This document shows positions 54,581 through 64,000 of a stretch of 64,000 nt of DNA, one piece after another. Source of the stretch: Epiperipatus broadwayi (taxonomy: Eukaryota; Onychophora; Udeonychophora; Euonychophora; Peripatidae). Every line of letters begins with the position of its first letter. Within the stretch, counting starts at the first letter, position 1. The notes beneath the pieces were generated by a model. That model ran no database searches. It had not been told where the DNA came from and worked only from the letters and a program-made list of their open reading frames with translations. The stretch is taken from NCBI GenBank assembly GCA_028023455.1, contig JAQFVV010006470.1:310001-374000 (forward strand), in the 5' to 3' direction. The position numbers and the translations under genes are program-made.

Positions 54581-57191
54581 ACCGGTCCAAACCCACCACC
54601 ACCGCAAGTCAAATCGTATTCAAACTCAGGTGGTTCAAAACTGAATTCAAACCCAACTCAACAGCTCAGATAGCAGAAATCGACGGCACAGTGCTATGCG
54701 CCAAGAACTAGCTCAACGGTTGGTGAGGACTAGAGACTCCTGAGTAACACTAATATCTAAGAATTTATATACTTTGAAGAATTTTATAAATCGAATCATA
54801 TGTATGTTCGGGTTGCCAACACAGACAGAGAGTATTAACATTTAAATAATTATAAAAAGAATGATGAACTAAGAAACCAAGTATGTTAGAAAATATTTAA
54901 TAAGAATAATTTGTTTTGTTTCAATCAAAATATAGAATGCATTAATTACCTCTAGTCTTTAAAAGAATTGATAAATATAATAAGAGTGGCGGTCCTTATC
55001 ATATGCCAACAAGTATTACACAACATGGGATTCTATGTCTATGCCCCCAACGAGAAATATAAAGGCAGATAAAGGTATTCATTAAGAACGGAAATGATTG
55101 TTCTAATTTTATTACGGTGGAATGTGAGATTTATTTTCACATTCGGAAATCTATTCATGAAGAGCAAAACGTATTTTAAGGCATAACTTTAATCTTGATT
55201 TGAAAACTGATTTAAACTAAATATATTTGAGAATTGGTTCGACTTTAATTTAAATCACTTCATCACGAATTACGAGCACGGAGCGGGTTTTACCGGGACA
55301 AAGATGCAACGGTGCTTGACGAATTACGAGGCAGAGAGTAAAATTTAAAGATGATCGCTAGTCGATGATCGAAGTCCTATGGCGGCTTGCATTTGGCAAG
55401 TCTTACGCCCTTTGACTAATGAATCGGAAAGGAAGTACTTTCTTCCTCGAGAAATTTAAATAAGAGAATATGATCACGGACCAGCCTAACGGAGCTGAAG
55501 ATAGCCCTACGTCAGCAACGTTTGATGATGATGACTTGATAGTCATCATTGAAAAATAAAACCCGTGTAGAATGCTCTACGTGATGACTTGACCAATTAA
55601 TTAAAGTCAAAGGAGCTTTTATCGAACTATTTTAAAACATTTATAAACTATTAATTATGCCCTAATATCTTGATCTTCCGGAATCTTAATACAAAATAAC
55701 AGAAGTTGAATTAAAATATATTTAACCCTTTATCGACCCTTTTGCAAAAACATTTTAAATATATATATATATGGATAAATAAATCAATATTAGTGAAGCA
55801 AGAAATAACATTTTAACATTACGTGAGTATATAAACACTTGTAACTTAGGAGCTGGGGACATAGGTGAAAAACGGAGCTAATAATTTATTATTAGCTAAT
55901 TATAAAAATAGTAAACGTATAATATTTTCTTTCGACTCGATGATTAATAGAACTTATAAATTTAGTTCTAATGGGTGAGAATAACTATTTAAAATTTATA
56001 TTATATTATTTGCGTGAGGCAAATGGAACCAAGGAGCTCATCGAGTCGAAAAATTATTGGCATATAATTTTAAATACGACATTAATAAAGCACACAAATA
56101 TATATATATATTAAATGAACCGCCAAGTAAGAAAAGAAAAAGTTTAAAGACTAGAGATTTAAAGAATTACGAGATAGATTTACAGTAGCATGAATAAAAG
56201 GTTTTATAAAAATTGTTACATTAAAGAATAAAGAGCTCTTAAATAGGAGGAGAGTAAAATAAAGTTCGAACTGGCCAGAAAGTTTAACGTTCATTATAGA
56301 AATATATTACCCTTCCGTGCTTGTCCTTAAGTTACTCCTCCAAGTTGTTGAAAACATAGGCACCATTGATTGATTATTGGAACAGCATTTTAGTAGCCTC
56401 CATAATTTTAGCAGAATGATCGGTCCGGAAAAGATTCAGCAGCTCCATTGAAGATTTCTAGGGACTTTAGGAACCGTAGCCAGATTCCTGATGTTCTAGC
56501 CCTCTATCATGATGAAATACAATTTTTATACGCACAGAGTTCACTGCACTACTCTACAACAAAGCTAGCTTTTTTCCTGACTTTTCAGGGCTATATATAT
56601 TGTCCAGATGCCTTAAGGCTAGCGCTCATTTTATTATCAATGTGTTTTTTTATAATTAGTTGTTTTCAAATACATTCCTTCGATAAGGCTTTCAAACTAA
56701 TTAGCTTGAATTCCTTCTCTAATTGAAAATGAATTCTTAAGATTTGAAAATGATTTAATTAGAAAAATGAATCCTTATCTTTTTCTAATTCATAAAACTT
56801 TACTGTTGTTTTTGAGAATTTGAAAGCCTATGGAAGGAATGTAGCTTTTAATCGCAAAACTTTACAAATTATTTAAAGGTGAAAAAAACAAGTATTCCCG
56901 ATGCAATGAAACTTTCGAACAATTATATATATTTAATATTTACAAATATATATACGCACAATCCACGCAATTTAATATATATAAATTCATGAATATTTTA
57001 TCATGAATTTATTTAGAGAATTGATCAAATTTAAACTAAACTAATTAATTTTACTACACATTTGAAATAAGTTATTCATTATGGAAATTAGCGTGGATTG
57101 AACGTATAAAGCCCCATTGCATCGGAAATTTAAGGTTAGTATTAGGGTAAATAACATGAAGCTAGGATCGAACTCAGATCCGACTGCTTCA
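54578..57191. repeat. 2.6-kb element with TG...CA ends between TA tracts
   Basis: It begins TGTACCGGTCCAAACCCACC after (TA)n and ends GACTGCTTCA before (TA)n. The interior is AT-rich with a GC-richer block at about 55260-55570 and no recognisable protein. Length and ends fit a long solo LTR or a non-coding LTR-type element. The start resembles R1 over about ten bases only, so it is a different family. Confidence 0.5.
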
Positions 57192-57219
57192 ATATATATA
57201 TATATATATACTGAAGATC

Positions 57220-57582
57220 AATTTACTATTTAGTTTTTTTAAGATGATCTTTTTTCTATTACCTAAATAAAAAGAGATTTATATTCTTTAAACTTGAAAA
57301 TCAACTTTCAACTAATAATAATAAACTCTTTACCTCTTTTTATAAAACTTTTAGTTTATCTTTTCTAACCAAAACCCCCCTCCCCTCTTTTAATTAATTA
57401 ATTGTAACTTTTATTTCAAAAACTAATAATAGAAAACTATTTGACTTTTAATCTCACATTTTGACAGCAAACTTCATTTTGGTTAATAAGGAAACTCTTT
57501 AGATTTTTATAACTTATTTATTGATTTGTTGATTTATTATTTTAATATTTTTTTAGATAAAATTATTTTATATCTTGGTACA
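57220..57582. repeat. R1 repeat copy 4, terminal fragment
   Basis: It holds AAAAAGAGATTTATATTCTT, TTTAGTTTATCTTTTCTAAC, CAAAACCCCCCTCCCC and the final GGTACA (57577-57582), matching the last 350 bases of copies 1 and 2. The rest is absent; the 2.6-kb element lies on the other side of a TA tract. Confidence 0.65.
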
Positions 57583-57596
57583 ATATTTATATATAA

Positions 57597-59395
57597 CAAG
57601 TCATAGATTTTGTAACTTCATTTAAGCTTGCATTTAAATGATCATTCGATAAAGCTTACCAATAACTCTAATCAAATTTTATTTTATAAGTACCAAGATA
57701 ATTCAAAAATGATCTTTAAGTCTTTATCTCCAGACAAATCGGTTTCAAGCTTATGGCCCATCTCAGTGGAGCACTGGGACAGTAAAAGCTATATCTATAA
57801 TACTAACTCCAAATTCAGCACTTTCAAAACACATTTTTATCAATATGAAGCATGAACTTTTCAGACACATAAATGTCTTCAAACCCAGCTACCATTTAGC
57901 TATATGGTTCTGAATTCAGCTCAATTTTACAATATAGTAATAGCCTCTGCAATATAGCATCACAAAAAGTCTTTAAAGGTATACTTATAATAATTAATAA
58001 AACAAGTTATAAATTTTGTAACTTGCTTTTAAGCTTGCATTTAAATGATCACTAGATGGAGCTGGACAATAGTTCTAATGAAGCTTTATTTTATAAGTAC
58101 GAAAAAAGAATGATTTCAAAATATCTAACATGAAGTCCCTATCTCCAGGCCAATTGCTTTTGAGCTTATGGATCACTTCAATGGAGTTATGGGACTCTTG
58201 AAACTAGAACTAAAATACTAACTCAAAAGACAGCACTTAAAAAACATGTTTCTATCAATTTGAAAGCACAAACTATTCAGATATGTAAAGGTCTTCAAAT
58301 ACAGCTTTACAAACTAGATAGCTATATGGGTCTGAATGCAGTTCAGATTCACCACATAGTAATAGTTTCTGAATATAGCATCACAAAAGCTTTCAAAGGT
58401 ACTCTTATAATAATTAATGAAACAAGTCATAAATTTTGTAACTTGCATTTAAGATTGAATTTAACTGATCACTAGATTGAGCTGACCAACAAAGTAAAAT
58501 AAATAAAATAAAGCTTGATTAGAGCTATTGATAAGCTACATCTACTGGTCATTCAAATGCAAGCTTAAAAGCAAGTTACAAAATTATGACTTATTTTATT
58601 AATTATTATAAGAATACATTTGCAGGCTTTTGTGCTGCTATATTGCTGAGGCTTTTATTATATGATAAAACTGAGCTGAATTCAGACCCATATAGCTATC
58701 TGATTTGTAAACCTAGATTTGAAAACATTTAAGTGTCTGAAATGTTCAGGCTTTCAAATTGATAGAAATGTATTTTATAAGTGCTGACTTTTGCGTTAGT
58801 ATTTTACATCGTTTCCAAAGTCCCAGTGCTCCACTGAAGTGAGCAATAAAGTTGATACAACTGGTCTGGAATTGGGGATATAATGACAGAGATTTTGATT
58901 TCTTTCCCTTTCAGCACTTATAAAATAATGGTTGATTAACGTTATTAGTAAACTCCATCTAGTGATAATTTAAATGCAAGCTTAAAAGCAAGTTACAAAA
59001 TTTATAACTTGTTTTATTCATTATTATGCGTATACCTTTGAAGGCTTTTGCAATGATATATTGCAGATGCTATTACTATATGGTGAAACTGAGTTGAATT
59101 CAGATCCATATAGCTATATTGGTTGTAAAGCTGGATTTTAAGTCATTTACATGTCTGAAAAGTTAATAATTTCAATGTGATAGAGACATGTTTTAAATGT
59201 GCTGACTTTTCAGTTAGTAATTTAGATCTAGTTTTTAGAGTCACAGTGTTCCAGTGATGTGAGCCATAAGCCTTAAACTAATTGGTCTGATAAAAAAGAC
59301 TTAACAATTGTGATTTTGACTTCTTGACTTTTAGCATTTATAAAATAAAGCTTGACTAGAGCTATCGGTACCCTCCATTTATTGATCATATATAT
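57597..59395. repeat. 1.8-kb palindromic array of about 0.4-kb units
   Basis: Two direct units start at 57597 and 58002 (ACAAGTYATARATTTTGTAACTT), and a third start at 58422 is cut short. From about 58500 two units run in reverse orientation and end near 59395 at TTGATCATATATAT. The symmetry axis is near 58490. Units share AGCTTGCATTTAAATGATCA, AGCTTATGGCYCAYYTCARTGGA and TTCAGCACTT. Divergence between arms is visible throughout. The open frames at 57628-57855 and 58260-58475 have no recognisable protein. Confidence 0.88.
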
Positions 59396-59910
59396 CAGGC
59401 AAACATCCATTTAGTATGAAAAGTTTATAGCTCCTCAGGGTAAGGTCTCATTATTAATTTCAATAGAAATATGAATTCCAGAATTTAATTTTCATCAACA
59501 TGTCAGTAATTAAGCAATATATTGAACTATAGTTAATTATTTCATTACCATTCCAATGGACAAACAAGATTTAGCTGCTGCATATCTATGAAAGACTGTG
59601 CTTAATTTACATCTTTATACACTACTCCCAGAAAGAGAAAATTGTTTTCTGAAAGGTTATACAGCCTCATACAACATACATCAACTATAAAATATTTGCA
59701 TGATATCAACTTTTTCATCCCCGATATAGAAGTATCCCATTAATCTATGCTCAGTGTCCTGTTTTGTCTCAGGTTATAAAAAATAATTTTAAAACCACCC
59801 TCACAAATAATTTTTGTTATATTATTAGAAATACAATGCTAATAAATATAACTCACATAATAATATAAGTTGTAAAATAAGTAGATAAAATATTTATTAA
59901 CACATGCACG

Positions 59911-59953
<43 letters not shown>

Positions 59954-61060
59954 TATAATGAAATCGATTATATTTAATGTCTAAGTTGGGCTTGTTATAT
60001 ATAACGGGATGATTAAATTCACCTGAAAGAAGATATGGGTCTTCAGGTAGAATGCTAGAAATGAACAAATGAAATAATTTTTAAATAAATTTTGATATAA
60101 TTTAGACTAGTTCATCCATCTCTCATCCCTCTTTCAGTCACCATTATGCCACGATATTCAAACTCATGGAGAATTTGCAATTAGCTTTTTTCAGGGATGA
60201 TTTCAAATTACGTCATTGTCTAATTTGCCTTTATATAAGTATTAATTAATGGCTGAAATTTGATAAAGAGATCAAGTTAATAACTCAATATTTAATAAAC
60301 AATAAAAATAAGATAAAATTTGAATTAACAGATATATAAAACAATATCTATAAATTTTAAAATTAATAATTTAAATAACCTATTAATATATTTACAGTTT
60401 TTATTCAAATGTTTTATAATTATTAATATATAAGTACTATTTACAATTGTATAACTTATATATTATATGTAATTATATTAAATAAAATACATTAAATGTT
60501 TATTATATTATATAGTAAATATAGTATAATCATGTTTAAAATATTTGTTAAATAATAACTATTTTTTATATCCTTCATCTAGTTTTGATGAATTATGTCA
60601 AACTTTCAATTCATGTTTATAATATTAAATTTAGATATTCCTATTAAGATATAATGATGCCAAATTTGAAATAAAAAATAATAATAATAATAATAATATA
60701 CATATTAAAATAATATAAGTATTATTATAATATATATAAATAAAGAAAAAAAACTTATTTTCCAGAGTTAAGAATAGATATTTAAGTCTGTAGTTCATAA
60801 TACTAATGAAGATCTTTTATGAAGTATATTAATACATTGGTATAATGATGATTTATTTATGCTTAATTGATAAATTGTTAATAATATCCAATGATTTGAT
60901 TGATATAATATAAAGTAAATGTCCTTCGAATGTTGATGTTTTTATCCTCCATTTTTCTATTATCATTAGACATTCTTTACAGCAAATATTTCAAATAGCA
61001 AGTAAGATGGTTTCAAAACCTTTACGATACAACAATTATTCTACTTAATGCACATTATAA
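59396..61060. other. AT-rich DNA with a (CA)n(TA)n tract
   Basis: A CA tract (about 59909-59930) passes into TA (to about 59953). Otherwise no gene or repeat unit is recognised. Confidence 0.5.
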
Positions 61061-61064
61061 TATT

Positions 61065-61065
<1 letters not shown>

Positions 61066-61105
<40 letters not shown>

Positions 61106-61131
61106 TATATTATAATAAAACTTTGTTATTC

Positions 61132-61169
<38 letters not shown>

Positions 61170-61190
61170 GAATAACAAAGTTTTAAAATA
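61066..61190. repeat. Paired TA tracts with a palindromic flank
   Basis: AAAACTTTGTTATTCTACATATA (about 61119-61140) and its reverse complement near 61161-61184 surround a TA tract, forming a hairpin with arms of about 20 bases plus the TA stem. Confidence 0.8.
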
Positions 61191-61497
61191 ACTTTGTTTC
61201 CAAAAAACTCAAACTGATGTTCTTTTCTTTTATATTGCTATTCCTTTTAAGATTTAATAGAAAATCAAAATATTTTCATTATAGTCTTTTAATCTATAGA
61301 TTTATTTTAATTTGGAAAAATTAATATTTAATTCCAAATGTTGAATAGTAATATTTATAAAAGAAAACATTATTTAAAAAGAAATCATTTTCTTTTTTTT
61401 CTGTTCAATAACTAAAGACAGAATAAATCTCCACATGTTTTGTTACAATTTTATGCTTAATTCAAATATTAATTGTTCAATAGACACTAAGATCTAA

Positions 61498-61502
<5 letters not shown>

Positions 61503-61544
<42 letters not shown>

Positions 61545-61727
61545 CTTCAAATCTGGCATTTACTCAAAAGCTTGACATTAAAGTACATATTATTTAAAGT
61601 TCACATGTATATATAAACAGTATATATGCATATATATATTAAAATAATCAAATAGATTTTATATTTATAAATAATTTCATTATTGATAAAAGTATGTTAG
61701 ATTAATAATAATAACTGGAACTTACTG

Positions 61728-61808
<81 letters not shown>

Positions 61809-61984
61809 TCTTAAACCCCATTAACCCATCACCAATTGCACAAAAATACATTATTTAATCATTTTCCCCTACATCATATAATGACTAGAGTTTTTTAATT
61901 TGGTATTTCTCTCTCTTAATTTATTAAAATATCTTTGGATGAAGTATTCTGAGTTGTATACACACACACATACACAAGCTCACT

Positions 61985-62056
<72 letters not shown>
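61503..62056. repeat. Three (TA)n arrays, the last with a CA-rich lead-in
   Basis: TA tracts at about 61503-61544, 61734-61805 and 62000-62056; the last follows a CA-rich stretch from about 61960. The short frame read through the final tract is an artefact. Confidence 0.93.
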
Positions 62057-62058
<2 letters not shown>

Positions 62059-62164
62059 AACATCATCATTAATCAAGCCTAATACCTTGATGTCAGAGAA
62101 CTACAATAATCAGACCCATCTTACTATAACCTAATAGGCTGAAGGGACATACTGATGCCTACCA

Positions 62165-62335
62165 CATTGGCACCAAGAACTGTAATAGAATTCTTTGTAA
62201 CCAATGGCTTTATTCCTTGGGAAGCCAAGAACTGTACCCATCAATCTTCTAACTAAATGCTCCAATCATTTTGATGCCAAGAACTATAACCAAAAGCATA
62301 TCATGCCATCTATATTATGCACCAAAGACTATAAC
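62165..62335. repeat. Degenerate minisatellite, about 50-base period
   Basis: The phrase RCCAAGAACTRTAACC appears in four diverged forms between 62170 and 62335, at spacings of roughly 48-53 bases. Confidence 0.6.
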
Positions 62336-64000
62336 CAACATCTAGAGCAAATTACAACAAACAAAACTAATGATATAACATAAAATTGTTATGATCTAAT
62401 CTGGTCACAGCCAGGGTATAGTCATGAAGACCTACTGTGGTAGTATGTGAAAATACATTAGACACATTATAAGTATCTAATTTTATTATCCTTCAAATAC
62501 TTAATTTGCGATTTTTCATTGTATGAGACCTTATGGCTGACCGTGGACAAGATGGTATAATTTGTGGAACTACTAAAGATTATGAAATTTAAAATTACAT
62601 ATATGATTTTTAATGCAAATGCTAGTCTAGGTAAGAGATTTGCAATAATAAATAAACATTGAATACTTGGGTTCTTTTCTATAATTTAATAAATATCAAT
62701 GAGATCTTGTTATACTGATGAATGACAATTAAAACATTAGGTAAATACATTTATTCATGTCATTATCTGGTAAATCTGTTTATAAGTTTATAAAATCAAT
62801 CAATTTTGTATCATGTACTCGAATCAACTACGTAAAGCTTAAATGATGGAAAAGGTAAATGGGATTTTATTGTACCTTACACATCATAAACTACCAAGGA
62901 CAAAAAGCATTCAAATGTTTTTCTCAGAATATTACTAAACTATTTTATCATGCTGAAAACAGTATGTACTTCAGTGTATGCTCCATTCAAGATATAGGAT
63001 TTCTGATTTTATGAATGACAATAGCAATGGCACGGTAAGTTTAATTATAAATAAATATTTACTTACAATTTTATGACCAACAAGTAATTGATGTTTAATG
63101 TAATAACTAAATACATAAATAAACAAATAAAATAAATAAATAAATTATCATTCCATTGACTTCCTTCAATAACATATCTTAGGCACAGTTTTATAAAGCC
63201 GAATCATACATTATATTACAATTTGATATAATTGATGTCTTGAGGAAATTATACTAAAATTCAACATCAAATCATGAAATATCCAGTGTCAGTTCCAGAC
63301 CCAATAAACTTATACCATATACCTATAATAATATAATAAATAATATTATATTTGCAGGAATTAGCAAATATGCAAAGCTAAAGCACAGTAAAAATTCAAA
63401 TTTCAGTTCAGATCAAATATTAATTAACAAACAGTTAATCATCATGAAAATAATTTAAATATGATGCCCTGTTACACTTTATGACTTAACTTATAAGTTA
63501 TACTTATAAATGGAAGAAAATGATTTTAGCAGAATAATACAAAATACTTTGCCCAAACTTACATTTATGAAGTAAAATGATATTCCTGTGGATGCATTCA
63601 TCTGCACATAGGAGTTATACAACACTGAGTGCCCTGTGGGTTTATACACCACCATAAAGCAACAAATATAATTACACAATTCCATGGATTTACCACCAGT
63701 GCAGGAATAAGTGTAAAAAATACAAAAAGTGGCAAATAATTAATCTGCAGATAAACCACCAGCACAGATTAATACCATTTAACATTGTAAAGCAATATTA
63801 ATATTTACTTCATATATAAAATGCAAAATCTTCCTCCTCATTTATTTTGATAATTCAGAAAAAACACTAGCATTTCAGTAGATGTGGGTTCAGACATAAT
63901 GAAAAGTGTTTTAATAGTAATGAAAACTGATACACCGAATTATCTTGCTTAAAATATAAACATAGTAACAATGTAATATAGGTGACATGAGTATAAGAAT
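62336..64000. other. AT-rich DNA, no supported gene
   Basis: The 64-residue minus-strand frame at 63491-63685 crosses a good donor-like GTAAGT near 63565 but has no matching acceptor and no recognisable domain, so I do not call it an exon. Confidence 0.45.

Noticed and set aside
63491-63685. Possible minus-strand exon with a GTAAGT donor
   Set aside because: No acceptor in a suitable place and no recognisable domain; a chance donor is likely in AT-rich DNA.

Overview
This is a strongly AT-rich stretch of an animal nuclear genome. There are no bacterial-style operons. It holds long (TA)n, (ATT)n and (AGT)n arrays, several classes of decayed retroelement and one plausible host exon. That exon (47820-48384) encodes a secreted leucine-rich-repeat protein whose cysteine-rich cap resembles arthropod LRR proteins. 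With the repeat content this suggests an arthropod, perhaps an arachnid, but the assignment is weak. No rRNA or clear tRNA gene, CRISPR array or bacterial gene was seen.

Layout. 1-2560 is plain AT-rich DNA. 2771-4394 is a solo-LTR-like repeat (family R1; more copies at 24196-25731, 48900-~50150 and a fragment at 57220-57582). 4535-11845 is a cluster of broken Penelope-like elements (PLEs, reverse transcriptase plus GIY-YIG endonuclease). It is interleaved with minisatellites and a compound inverted repeat (10052-11112). 12450-16874 is a gag-only LTR retrotransposon on the minus strand with two LTRs, a primer-binding site, a polypurine tract and TATA boxes. 17620-20650 is a decayed non-LTR retrotransposon (LINE). 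22392-23060 is another PLE remnant.

25979-33830 is a degraded Ty3/gypsy element: an LTR-like repeat, a gag with 11-residue repeats, protease, RT with a mutated catalytic motif, RNase H and integrase. 36826-37690 is an (AGT)n array. 37763-39704 is bounded by an inverted repeat. 39847-45760 is a nearly complete LINE (ORF1 with a putative CCHC knuckle, ORF2 with endonuclease and RT, and a (TAG)n-rich tail). 45876-47340 is a second copy of the 25979 repeat, cut off by a PLE endonuclease fragment (47341-47712). The LRR exon follows. From 48.5 kb rightwards there are R1 copies, a 2.6-kb TG...CA element and a 1.8-kb palindrome built of about 0.4-kb units. The last 4.5 kb are mostly TA arrays.

How the parts relate. 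Nothing here reads as an intact autonomous element. The gag-only element and the Ty3 element have recognisably related gags, so the first was probably mobilised by relatives of the second. The most unusual pattern is that several different repeats end at a (TA)n tract with a shared boundary sequence, roughly TATATTGTRACC followed by a GGNTCRAAYCC-like block that resembles the B-box of tRNA genes. This suggests an insertion preference for TA microsatellites or a shared terminal module. Large inverted repeats at 10.0-11.1, 48.5-48.8 and 57.6-59.4 kb could give hairpin RNAs if transcribed.
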